Shown: in pieces, positions 39,401 through 51,563 of the stretch
Layout: every line of letters starts with the position of its first letter
How positions within the stretch are numbered: position 1 is the first letter of the stretch
Source of the DNA: Nemopilema nomurai
Lineage: Eukaryota; Cnidaria; Scyphozoa; Rhizostomeae; Rhizostomatidae
Length of the DNA stretch: 64,000 nt
NCBI GenBank assembly: GCA_003864495.1
Contig: ML133388.1
Location: 496,738 to 560,737 of the forward strand
Direction: 5' to 3'
Notes under the pieces: generated by a model
Databases searched by the model: none
The model's input: only the letters and a program-made list of their open reading frames with translations
Told to the model about the DNA's origin: nothing
Position numbers and translations under genes: made by a program

Positions 39401-42400
39401 TATATATGCAATAGGCGTGTTACATAAATGTAATATACGTCATGAATAATACATGTATAATACGTGATATATATATGAACGATATATATATACGGTACAA
39501 AGAATAGTGGGACATTGAGATACATTTATACATCTGTTTTGTAACATAGATATTTATGACTTAACTTTTCCCATTCAGAATCAAAGTTCCGTTTTCTGAA
39601 ATTAAATAATCCTTTATCCTTTGAAAGCTTCCAAAGCGATTAAAGGTTTCTTGTCTTTTGCTTTTTCTAAAGCCATATGTAATATTTCTTACTTGAGAAT
39701 GCATATCAAATTGAGTCGAAAACGAAAAATTCTTTGAAAATACCTTTTTCTTGGGCTTAGACTCCCTTCCACCTAAACAAAAAGTATATGGTTAATAAAT
39801 GGCAACAACAGACACTGACTTAAATACAACATATTCTAAATAGGCTGGAGTTGGTGTATGATAATCCACTAACCACATAAATCGCAAACGGGACAGGAAA
39901 AAGCAGAGAGAAAATAATTTCGACCAAGAGAAAACTGAAAGTCCTCTTTTTCTTGCTATTTTCTTTTACTGGACAACTAGCATAGCAACACTTTTAGAAA
40001 ATTCGAAAACTGCAATTGGCTACACTCAGTGATCATAATTCATTATTCAGTGATAATCATGTATCTGAACACTAAAGTAAAATATGCTGATTTAATTACG
40101 CTTCAGAAACAAAGTTTTCATTGATAAAACTTCAAAGATTTTCACTGGCTGTCCTATATGGCCAGTAATAAGGAGAATTTCATTAGGATAAACATTCAAA
40201 CGAAGAGGGAAAATATGAATCGCAATTTACACAGGTCTTGAAAATTGAATTCTCATTCAAAAAATGTTTGATTTAATTGTCGTTTTAGGCGTTTATACAG
40301 CCTCGCGATCCATTTCAGTCATTCAAATAAATTGAACAAAATTATTTTCACCCAAAATAGTGATAGAAATTTTCTTTAAGCACTTCACTGTCTACGTGGT
40401 TTTTGCGAACCGACTGCTTTCCCTTGTGAATCAAGTATCCTGGAACCCATTTTAATTTTTCAGGAAATAAACTGGAAACATACCTTTTTGGTGTTGCAAT
40501 GGTAAATCTGGTAAGTTAGTATCTAGTTCACAATTTTCCTTCAGGCCCTTGGTGAGTTTCTGTAAATGTTGGAAGAAATCTCAAAATATTTCACATAAAT
40601 ACTAAACACAGCAAAAGTAAAAGATTAAGTCAAACAGTTGGGCTAAAAAAGGAAAAAACGCTTAGACACTTTGTATAAGTATCTTCAAGACAATGCACTG
40701 CTCTAGAACCAAAGAAAACAATCTAGTGAAATAATTTCTTGAGTACAGAGTTTTTTTCTACAATACGAGAATTAGCTAAAGCAAAACTCAGGTGAAGCCT
40801 TCAGACTTATGATCGTTCCATGGACTTGAAGCAGAAAAGAAATTTATCATGTTACCCGTCTGCTATGATAATAAACTCATTTCTAACTAAGAATCACTCA
40901 TTCAGAAGACATCTGTGATTTGCAGCTCCAAATCTCCTTAAAGGCTTTTGCAAAATAGACTATAATCGATAGCTATAAGTTGTCATAAGTATCGAGAGAA
41001 TTACAATTTCTTTACCTTCAAAGTTTGGAACCACTTCTTCCAATCAAGCATGTCTTTGGCCAAGAGCACCAGAGATTCTTCAGCCCATGCCAGCTTAATC
41101 AAAAAAAGGTTTGTCTCTTTCTGGATAATCTTTGATTGAAAGGTGATGAGAACTGATTCTGCCAAAGGAACTGTTTTCTCTGGGGACTTGGATGGCTTCG
41201 AACTGTGGACCTCGAAAATCTTTGCTTTGACTCTACACCAATGTCGAACCCACTTACCAGCTTTTTCTAGGTGCAGATAGCCTACGAGAACCAAAAACAA
41301 AGAGAATTCAGACTTCAAAGGAACTGATGCCAGCCAAAGGAGTGCTCACATATTTAGGCCATTTACCACACGGGGATGGGCTGTAGTAGCGAAAAATGAG
41401 ATGGAATGCCAAAAGATACACAAGCAATAGAGCTTTGTATCAATCAATAAAGAGACAAGTTGTAATATTATCCCCTAAAAATTGGATCTCTCTAATTATT
41501 TTCCATTTACGCAATGACAAGGGCAGAGAAGCTTAATTTGGCTCTTTGACATTGATGACATTGATGTGTGGTCCATGATACGATGAAAAAGTTAAGCAGT
41601 AGATTTCCGGGATGCCACTAACAAACATCACTTAAACACTCACCATCAACATCGATGCCCCGCTTCTTCTGTGAAGGAGAGTTTTCGAAAGCATTGCGCC
41701 TTTTAAAAGACTTCTGTCGAACGGGGTGGGACGATTCTTGGTCACTGGCTTCACTTCCGGTAGCTGCGGAGTCCGTCGTAGTTCCTGTTGGCACGAAAGC
41801 ATGAAATAAGCTCTTTATAGCACATTGCGACTTTTAATTATACTTCAAGCGGATTTGTGGCTATGATAAAAAAGTGGTGGGGGACAACAGCGAACCCCCT
41901 GCGTGGCAGGTACGCATGGAAGTACCAATCATGGGTTCTTTGTATCCTAGCCATGCAGGATGATACCGAGGCGTTCTCTTTCTATGGCTGCTTTAAGCTT
42001 GTACCGTATGGCCGACAAGTAACTGCAGGGGGTTGCAGCTTCAACAGAGGGTCTAGCCACAAAGTAAATAAACAAAAAAACGCAAACAACCCAAAAGCCA
42101 CATTGGGCATTCCATGCTTCACTACATTGTCGATGCACTTATCAATAAAGAAATTATCCAAAAAACAAAAGCTTCATTTGTTTATTATTCACCTTTTACT
42201 TAGAACAAATGGTTTCTAACGTCCAGAAAGTCAAATAAATAGGCCCAACGCTATCCCAGGCTCTACTTGTCTTGCAAGAGATGCATGCACATAAAAGTTT
42301 ATTCTACGTTTTTTCTGTAAATGACCTTAATCTTTGCTAATATGGCTGAGAGGTAATAAGACTTTCTATCACTTCACTTTCTATCAGTTGCGTACGAATT

Positions 42401-45400
42401 CTATCATATCAATGTGACAAAGCATACTATAGTGCAGTGTGGTAAGCAGATTAGACACTTGGTTGAAAACATGTGCACGTGGCTTGTGCATTAAGCAGGC
42501 AAGGAGATTTTATGGGAATACAAGTATGATCGGCTGAACTCATGTGGTAACCAGAATCAACCTTGTGGTTGAAGAAACATTTTGCAATACTGATGCTTTT
42601 GTTGTCGACAACTTTTGTTTCTCGACACTTGTGCAAGTCTTTTTGCCATGTGGACCAAAATCAGCTTCCAAATTTTACTTTAATGCCGTGTAAATTCCTA
42701 CACGAAGTCATTTGAGAAGTCATTTCAGACAATGACTAGGAATCTCAAAAGCTACACGCACCTTCAGATTCTTCGGCTCTCTCCTTCCGTTCCAAAGAGC
42801 TGTTGCTAGCACTGTCAATGGTGTCAATTGGTGCGAGCAAATCTCTATTGGGGAATCGTCTTAGATCCTGAAGGCAAAACAGATCTTAAAATTGTGATCT
42901 TAAAAGAGACAACTTTGCAACTTAAATACGAAAATCAAAGGGAAAAGCTTGCTTAAAACACTATGTAACAAACCATATACTTTATTTAGATAATATAATT
43001 TCAAACGATATATTTATTTATTTTTTATTACGTATAAAGTATAAAGTTAAAGAATTTTGTTTTAGCGAGTGTGTGAAATATTTTGATACTACCTTTTAGC
43101 TGCATTTCTAGTAATTATGACTATGAAATAAGAAGCACTGAATATGCAAGTGAAACTTGGAGACGTTGATCAAAACTCACCTTGGAAGAAAACTTCTCCT
43201 TATCAGCTTCAAGAACAAGTATTTTGAGCCAATGCATCAACCCCTCTCTGGTTTCTGCGGCAAAGTAAACTGTCTCTCCGCCTGGTTGAACAATCTTGAA
43301 CGCATTGTTCTTCCATGTTTCTTTTTCGCAAGGCTCAACTTTAACATCGTGCAACATAACTTCCAAAAGAGGTTTTTCGTCGTTGTCCGGATTTCTAGAG
43401 AGGAGAGACATTGCCTAGATATCTTAATATCTACTACGCTCAGGTGTGGGTTGGTCCACATTGTATTGCTACAAGCTTGCTCGTAAAGAAGTTAATATCA
43501 AGCTCAAGATTTGCTCCAAACTCATAAAATAAAGCAATAATGATTACGTATTAATATATAGACAAATAACAAAGAGAACTAAACATAGTTTATAGGTTAT
43601 GGTACAAATCTAATTATGAACGATGCTGCCTCACATTCATCTCGTACTTATTATCCTAAAATTATCCTAAACTCGCCTTAAAGAAATATTAATTAATAAA
43701 ACACTAGAGTGAATGGCTTTGACAACATATGAAAGTCACAGTAGTAAAGGTCATAGGTGAAAGGTCACATCTCCTCACAACCAGAGCTCAAACGTCGCAT
43801 TATACATTCTGCGTTAATGAATAAAAGGTAATATTTAAATGCCGAACGATAATGCGATTTAACGCTTCAGATAACAAAATTACTAAGAGAGAACAGCGTC
43901 ACAAGACCAGAAGTAAGTTTCATCATAAAGGAAGAACGCTTTCAAATCACGGAGGACCTAGCATCAGAAACAAGGCCCAGCGATAGCATAAAGTATATAA
44001 AACACTGAAAAAGCAAGCGACAATAATTTGCCTGTAGTCAGTCTCGTCAAGAGGCATTACAGCAGGCTTGACCACAACAACTTGAAATATCACACCACGA
44101 ATCTTACCTGAATACATAAAGAATCTCATTCTTCACCTTGCAATACCTCTTTTTCCCGACAGACAAAAAGCGTTTCTGATGAAGAATACCAACATGCAGT
44201 GCATCTGGGTCTTTGAAGAAAGCATCCTTTCTCCAGCTTTCGGCCCAGCGAAGAGGACTTTTTCCGTTCCAAGCTGTTTACACTCGTGTTATTCAGATTG
44301 TAATTGACGGGCATACTTGAGTTGCGGTTCTCTGGCAAGGGGGGCGGTTCATCTTCTGATGACGAATATGAGCCAGTTATATTTCCATCAGAACTTGGCT
44401 CAATCGGGTTCTTGCTTGGCACTGAAACGTCAATAGGCCACTATTAGAATATCAGGTAACAATTTATGGGGGCAACTCCAACAAAAATGTACTGCAAAAG
44501 GATCTAATGAAAATTTTTATTTTTGGTCGAAATACTTTGTAGGGAGGATGAGAAGGGAAGGAGGATAAGGCCACATTTATTGATTTTGGCCTAGAATAAA
44601 AAATGACTGAAAATTTTTTAAGTGTATGAGAAAAAAATCTGGACATTCAATAGAACGGAAGATGAGAAAAAACAAATTTACACAATCATGAATAATAAGT
44701 GATAAATATAGATGGAAATTAAGAAATAAATTACTCTGAGTTTCACTTATCATCAAGTAAGGCAATCGACAGCCTTGAACTTGAATGGTAAACATTAGCT
44801 TAAACGTCTAAACTTTTTGAATGAGACTCCTGTGTAAAGACCTCGCGGCACACAGCACATGGGACTATCATTGGGGTCATCAGCCTTCTTGTTAACTGTG
44901 AAAGAATAGGCTCAAAACCAAGGACAAAAGAATTGGCTCTCTTTGGCTAAATAAAATACTCATGGATAACAAACAGGAATAGCTGCATTAAATAACATAC
45001 GTTTGGTGAAAGTGTCGTTCTCTCCTAGTTCTTCTTCGCCCGATGAGAGTGGCACTGGTGGCAGTTCTGCATCATAGACCAAGTCAGAAAGTTTATCGTA
45101 GAAACGGTCGTGCTGACTGGGATCAACATAATCGTTGGAGGGCTTCCGTTGGCCTCCATTCATATCCACATATAGGTCGTTTGGTGATTTTGGAGCACCC
45201 TTATACAAAGTTTTAATAAATATCAACAAATTATTAATGGTGGAACGATGTAAACCAATTAATGACGTACATGTCAAAAGGATTGACAGCTAAATGGCAA
45301 ATGATCCTGACCATCATTAGAAGAAATCGCTTGTCTCTCAAATTGCCGCATCAAAGAGTAGGCTTGTGAATTTAAGTAATATCAATAACGGCGTATTAAG

Positions 45401-47699
45401 AAGAGACTAGCTTTTCTTAACAGCTGGAACATACAATCTTACAGGAAATGGCCTCATCTCATCTAAAACCTGGTCCTTAGCCTAAGAGGCCTAAGAAAGT
45501 ATGCATTGTAAGATTTCCAAGATTCAAATTTGTAGATCTCAAAAGACCCTATAGGTCATGACTTCACCAACCAACACCGTTAGCCAGACAACAACCACAA
45601 TGTGCGATACCCCAAGTGGCCTAGAAACAAAACCCACGTGATATTGACCAACCTGATCTTTCTGCTGCATTTTGCTGATGACGTCACGCGGCTCTTCGTA
45701 AGCCGGGTCCTCGACAGGGCCCTTCTCCTGCCCAGCGCGGCGCGGCATCTCGTTCTCGATGTCGACATACTTGCAGTTCTCCAGCGCCTCCACCCAGCCC
45801 CTGTGGTCGTCCTTGTCCTCAGCAGCTAACAGAAAGGACGGGGACCCGGGCTTGCTCAGTCTGAACTGCTGCGAGGCGGAGGACTCCACGTGAATGTCGT
45901 AATTCGAAACGTCGATTATGTGGTCGCAAGGTTGCTGCATGTCTCGGAACAGGTAGAGATTCCGCTTCTTCAGAACGGCCCAGTACTTCGTTTTGGTGCG
46001 GATGTTGGACAGGGGGCCGGATCTGGTCGGGTTGCCAAGCTTCTGCAAGTAGATTTCATTTGCACTGTTTCTCCTGCGAAAGGACATACGATTGTCAGGT
46101 TAATTGGGACCTCCCCTCCTCCCCCCACTCCCAATAACTCGAATGTGCGATAGGTAGGTAATGATCCTTATGAATGAAGCTGTAAGGGGCAAATAGGTAG
46201 ATCAAGTATGCTGCACAAAGTGTATTCGACTGCGTCCATTTTAGGCATCAAGGAGGCATTGTGGGGAATTAATGAACAAAGATGCTGATAATATTATGAC
46301 AAAGGAAATAAGATTTCAGCTTGAGAATGATTACTTCAAAAGATCAATAAACTGCTGACAATGTAACTCCTTACTGCCAAGCAAATGTATCATACTTCAA
46401 TATAAAAGATTAAACAATGAATAATGGGAACTCTCAACAGAAATTTCACTCGAAAAAGCAATACAACATCAGATAATCCAATGCCCCTTTTTGACTGCAG
46501 TCCATTTGATATCCTGGTACAAACCAACTCAGCACCCCCAATCCCACGTTTTACATCACGTAAAGAAACACTTGGCCCTGAAACATACCAAGAGTTGCGC
46601 TTGACCTCAAGATTCTCCACTATGGGTTTATGCGGAGGCAGGCGGGGAGATCGCTCTGGAATGGCTGGCTTGTTATCGTTGGCTAAATCATTGATGTCAA
46701 CGTATTTGTCACTGCCCGTTTCGTTGGGTATTCTCGCGTACAAGAGATTGCTGTCTTCCGATGTGCTGGAGCCATCATGAAAACCAGGCCCCTGGAAAAA
46801 AGGAATGAGCGTAACTAGAGGGCCTAGTAATAACGTGGCGGCAGGGGTGCTCGTGTGTCCCATAAATAGCGGATGTTTTGGGGCCTTCTGGTGCTGAATT
46901 ATCTTACACACTTTTTTATGAAAATAATGTCTATAAGAATACTGAGGCGAATAATTGCTAAAATATAAGAATAATTTAAGAATAATGCCAGGCTCAACCT
47001 TCATCAAGACAAAAATTTCTCCTTAATTTGAGTTTTCTCCCAAAGCAAAACAACTGTCGCCTTTGGGCTATATGCATTATATATACATGTTTGTTCTTGT
47101 TGAAATTTTTTATGAAGCAACACATCAAGGTAGATTTACTATTTTCTATGAGCTTAAGGCAAATTTACATCTTGTGTTGGGTAAGAATGATTTAAGCCTA
47201 ATCTTAGGCTCAAAATAGAAAATTCTTAAGAATATTGAGGCTCGGAAAAAATTAGGTATTCTTATAGAAGTGTGTATCTAACTACTGTAGAATACCAAGC
47301 TGGAAGGGCTTCAAAACAGTATCTGTTCTGATAGTGCCCAAGTATAATCGCGAAGGCAGTGTTTCTAGGGTAAATATTGTGTCACACATACGGGGGCTCC
47401 GATTTCCTCACTGGGCTGCCTCCTTCGATTTTGATACGGCAGCCCCTCTGGCGATACAACTCGCTTGGGGTCATTCTGTCGCCATGAAATTTCCCTCTGC
47501 TGACTCAGGTAATCCGAAGATACTGTGACACCGGCCTGGGGTGGCTCTGGCGGCCGGGGTGGCAGCCTTGGGGGCTTGTTCAAGGCCACCAACTTCACCA
47601 AAAACTCTTCCCTCTGGGCGTTTGCCTTCTCGCTCAGTTGCTCAGTTGTCAGGGAATATCGAAGAAACCTCTCAAGCTCTGGGAGCAGTTTGTTGATGG
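36428..47699 (-). CDS. AFAP1-like adaptor with seven PH domains
   Basis: Exons: 47699–47392, 46791–46589, 46073–45653, 45199–45001, 44895–44842, 44421–44108, 43394–43181, 42867–42762, 41784–41644, 41281–41016, 40559–40484, 39772–39744 and 39322–36428. Phases agree throughout except for one extra base at 44,226–44,227. The product is ~1,740 residues. The N-terminus (INKLLPELERFLRYSL, then KPPRLPPRPPEPP) resembles AFAP1: a short helix, then an SH3-type proline stretch. PH1 lies in 46073–45653, PH2 in 44108/43394 (GILHQKRF, KKRYCKVKNEILYVF), PH3 in 41281–41016 (GYLHLEKAGKWVRHWCRV). PH4–PH7 are in the 965-codon last exon, at its residues ~20–120, 225–325, 415–515 and 580–675. A coiled coil (EDLEKKKLTIVNNIAELEND) precedes the C-terminus HVIV. 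Tyrosine motifs include YVDI (twice), YVDM and YVDP. AFAP1 proteins link Src, phosphoinositides and actin, but have only two PH domains. The true start lies upstream in an unplaced exon. Confidence 0.78.
39340..39500. repeat. AT-rich low-complexity tract with recurring ACGTAATA/ATATAT units
   Basis: Intronic sequence immediately upstream (in the gene's sense) of the large last exon. It repeats motifs such as ACGTAATA, ACATAAATGTAATA and (AT)n. It looks like a decayed microsatellite. Confidence 0.7.
44226..44227 (-). other. Apparent one-base insertion in the PH2 exon of the AFAP1-like gene
   Basis: Upstream exons dictate a frame reading SSSLGRKLEK. One base later the frame DAFFKDPDALHVGILHQKRF, plainly the PH2 start, continues in phase into the next exon. 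The frame on either side is stopped soon after (TGA past GEE; TAA before TAWNG). Removing one G of the GG here restores a single frame with correct exon phases. This may be an assembly error, a null allele or an unseen tiny intron. Confidence 0.7.
46905..47276. mobile_element. MITE-like element in an AFAP1-like gene intron
   Basis: The ends are inverted: TACACACTTTTTTATG...CTATAAGAATACTGAGG at the left, and AATATTGAGGCTCGG...GTATTCTTATAGAAGTGTGTA at the right. Subterminal GGCTCAA and AAGAATA motifs mirror each other too. At ~372 bp with no coding capacity, its tips (TACACRC, TTTTTTAT, TATAAGRA) resemble family A, so it is probably a related subfamily. Confidence 0.6.
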
Positions 47700-48015
47700 C
47701 TGTAAAACGAATTTGGACAATCAATGACATAGCATGGAGCTTTCCTAGCAAAACCTCTATATATGCCAATGCTGAAGAACACCGAGATATAAGACTATAA
47801 GTATACACTTAGTGCTTTACTGCTCACAATGCATGCAGGAACAAGGAGGAAGGGCAGTAAAGCCTATTGCTTTGGTGAGCAAAATTTGATCGATCTTTTC
47901 AAGGCTGCATCAGCAAGGTCTTGGCATTTGATGCCAAAGTTGGTAAATGTCAAGGCATCTCAAAAACCAAACCGAAAATAAGTGGACAAGTGCTTTGCAG
48001 TACAAAACCTCACAA

Positions 48016-48156
48016 TTGCTAGAAATAGCGGAACCAGGAACGCAACCGGCTCTTCGTTTTGTCAGCTTTTGATCATTTTCCGACGTTTGTATACTCGAAA
48101 ATATTCTAATGAAAAGGATTGAGTATGCAAAAACTGGTTCCGCTATTCCTAGCTAA
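48016..48156 (+). mobile_element. MITE-like element, family B, complete copy
   Basis: A 141-bp element bounded by inverted repeats: TTGCTAGAAATAGCGGAACC at the left and GGTTCCGCTATTCCTAGCTAA (reverse complement, few mismatches) at the right. A partial relative lies at 22,818–22,920. It is non-coding and sits upstream of the first placed exon of the AFAP1-like gene. Confidence 0.75.
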
Positions 48157-49123
48157 TGAAAAACCAAACCAGTGCAAACTGCACCCAGCGGCTCTGAAGA
48201 CAGTTGCACACACAAAAGTCGCAAGACAGAGCGGAAAGATCAATGTTGAAGCACTTTTTGTCCTCCAAGATTCCGCATAAACATCGGACAATACCAAAGA
48301 AAAGGCGGAACATGCAAAAAGGTGCGAATCGAGTTAGGTGCGAGAAAAACGGGCGCAACTGATTGGTTCCTTGTTTCGACCAATCAACAACCGTTATCTC
48401 AATTTGGGCGCCATCCGACATGTAACCCTTGGGGACTGTTGGATTACCCAGTTAAAATGCCCCCGCTGTTGTATCATGCATCGATTATTTCTGTGCAACT
48501 TCGATAAAGAAAAATCCGACGGCGTAGCTTCGAATGAGCGCAACGAATGAGCGGCCGCCAATCGCGCGCTCTCGAATGACGCAACTCCAAACAGATCTTA
48601 GCAAAGAATCCGCTCTGATTTGTTTGCATCTCGTATTCTCCTTGTCATAGCAAAACAAAACACGGAATGAATTATTTAATCAGACAGTGCAATAACACCT
48701 GCCTCAAGCATCGCTAATTGCATTCGTGGGCATGATTCAGTTGGAACTGCGCTGTCTCAACAAAAAACTGCTAAGATAGGACAGCATTCCTTTGAATATT
48801 TTGTGAAAAAGCACTACCTTTGGATTGAAAAAAGGATCCACTTATGCATCTTCGTTTTAGGAGTAAAATTTGAAATTTAAGGATCAGATCGCAGTAGAAT
48901 TATTTGATAATATTATATGTGTCTGGTCGAAGGAAACCGACTGCATATGCTTACCAAAATGCAAAACGTAGATATTTCCGACGCAAAGTTAGCATTTTCA
49001 ACAATACAACATTTGTTAACAAATCTTAGCAATTTCTAGTATGGAAATCGGGTGCAATCTTATTGATGCACAACATTTTTCGTACTGCAAAAAGACTCAT
49101 AACTAAATAACCATGTGAGTTAC

Positions 49124-49127
49124 CCAT
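49124..49127 (-). other. Candidate first coding exon (ATG G) of the AFAP1-like gene
   Basis: On the minus strand ATGG is followed by a donor (GTAACT). The single base after ATG fits the phase of the 47,699 acceptor and would give MAINKLLPEL, a start much like AFAP1's. An alternative is the frame starting MSDGAQIEI at 48,421, with a phase-1 donor at ~48,282. Neither is proven. Confidence 0.3.
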
Positions 49128-51535
49128 TACAGCAGAGGGTCTGTGGGTGGGGGGCTATGGACCAGACTAACTCCATTTGGCCCTACCTGGCCGTCACTCG
49201 ATGAACTTTGATCGCTTTATTTTCCGTCACATCGGATTATTATGCTTCCAAGAAAAGATCATACATGATGGAATCGAAGAAGAAATTATACAAGCCTGTG
49301 CAAAGTTGATCCGTAGTGATTGAAAACCTTTGCATCTCGCTTGAAGTATCTGTTAATGTTCCTTCCATGAAGCTAACTAGTAATGCCTTCCTGAACGGAA
49401 TTGCATGCTCTCTAGCAATCCTCGCTTTGCGGAACTGGCGATGTAGCATACAATGTGATCACGTGCGAGATTAGAGTTTCGAAGTAGTGACGTCATAAAA
49501 AGCACTCTCATTTGTTCAGAGAAAAAGCGGAAGGCTATGCTTAGAAAAACGTTTCTTACAGGTATTTTTTCAAAGAAAGAAACGCTTGGTGGTAGAATGG
49601 AGACTTGCATGGAGGAAAGAATAGTTACTTGACTTTACAAAAGAATCTTTTAATTTTGTGGAATAACATTGTAAAAGCAAAAATCCGGCGAGAATCCAAA
49701 TTTCAGTCGAAAAAAAATTTACAATGAACAAACCTAACAGAACTGGTCAACAACTCAAAACTTGAATGAAATTTAAGAATTCAGATTCCTAGTTGGCGAG
49801 ATATATAAGCAGGCTTCTTTTCGTGCACTTGCTTCAGTGGTGAAGTATTTAAAATGCTCTTTGAAAGCCATAAGGATCAATGTCGAAATTTCTTTTTCCG
49901 ATAACCTTCCAATGGCTTCAATTTTATCATAACTACCTCCCTCATAACCAACTCAAAATTTTCTAAAATCACTGTCATTGTTTATAATGAACATTACTAA
50001 TAGACCTTACTCAAAATTGATATTTAACAGGTAAAACCTTCCTGCGGCTGCCAGCCGTGGAGCCGTAAAATTTCCTGGAATTTGAAATTGCATATGGGCA
50101 GGCAGTTCCAAGAAAAAATTAAATCACGAATTTCCGGCATTAAACAGCTAATCCGAAAATATTTGCCCTTGTGATTCATCGCATCAGTAATTACCTCATA
50201 CCGCAAGCGGATAAATACCTCAAAGCAGTTTCGAAATCTGAAGCACTATTATAAAAAAAGTTGATTTTTCGAGAATCGTGAGTGCCAACGAATATTGCGA
50301 TTTCCCAATTTGGTGACTAAACAGCAAACGAGAATTCTTGTTCTGATTTATCGAAATGACTAGCTAATGCGGCCATGCGATTTCAAACTAGCCTTTACTA
50401 AGGCTCTTTAGTAAATAGTTGAGCAGGTATTGGTTGATATACCCCAGAAAACTTAGGGAAGTGCTAGGGACAGAACCTGATAAGAAAAATAAGGAAGGCA
50501 AAACCGTCCCCCATCTCAGTGCTTTACAAACCGTTTCAAACTTATAACGTGCCTTCAAAAACAAAAGGCCTTCAAAAAGGCACAACGAATCACGAAGAAT
50601 GTAACTTTGCATAGGGGCACGACAACACTGCTTGAAGAGAGAAAAGGGAACAAACGATTGCGTGACTCATGATCGTTGTTGCTGTTGCAACATATTAAAT
50701 AACCATGGCGCTTTCAATCCGTCCTAGACAAAGCACAAAATACAGTCTGCCATTTTTCAATTGTTTCTAACTAACCTGTATCTGACTCTCTATAATGGGA
50801 AACAATAAGGTAATTCACAAGCTGTGAAAACTCTCCATGTGAAAAACATCCCTCCTTTAACACTGAAGAAAACCCAAACAAAATCTTCGTGAGCCCAAGC
50901 AGACATAGGTCTTTGCGTTTTATAATAGAATACAACAAAAGCAGGACAGGAAACAGTTTTCAAAGTGTACAAAGAGCAAAACATGGTATAAAAGAAATAT
51001 ATGATACTGGATGATTGTGCCCCTATTCAATCCTTTTTGCTCTGTTTTTCAACAATACACAATAAACATAGGATACCTATAGTAATAATTGGAATTTTTT
51101 AAATTTCAGTGTCAATCAAACAAAATATAAGTTACAAGGTAATTCCAGTTTTGGAAAAATAAATTTATACTTTGTTCTTTCTAAAAGCTTACTTTGAAAA
51201 AGTGAATGAAAAATGGAAACTGGAGTCATTGTTGAAGAAAGAGAGGGAACAAGGTCATCATCCAGATTTCATATACGTCTCCAGATGACTGAATATGCCC
51301 ATTTGTTAGGCTAACTTTTAATCTCAATTATTGATTTGATTCTGAAGTGAAAGTTAGAATGAAATCTCTTTCACTAATTTCAAACTACTATGAAGATAAG
51401 TCTTCTTTCCAAGCTGTGATGTGTCTTCAAAAAAAAAATTAGTCTGAATCATATATAAAGCAAAATTCTATACACCAGAATTATGTGCCTTTTCAAAGCA
51501 TTCTTCTATAACATAGAAATATATAACATAGAAAT

Positions 51536-51563
51536 ATTACATAGAAAATAATTTCTATGTAAT
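51536..51563. repeat. Perfect 12-bp hairpin with 4-nt loop
   Basis: ATTACATAGAAA, then ATAA, then TTTCTATGTAAT, a perfect inverted repeat. Directly upstream, ACATAGAAATAT is repeated twice more. It is probably simple-sequence in origin. Confidence 0.9.

Noticed and set aside
48149..48421. Minus-strand frame MSDGAQIEITVVDW as AFAP1-like first exon
   Set aside because: A phase-1 donor exists, but the later part is unlike any AFAP1 start and the donor is weak; kept only as an alternative.
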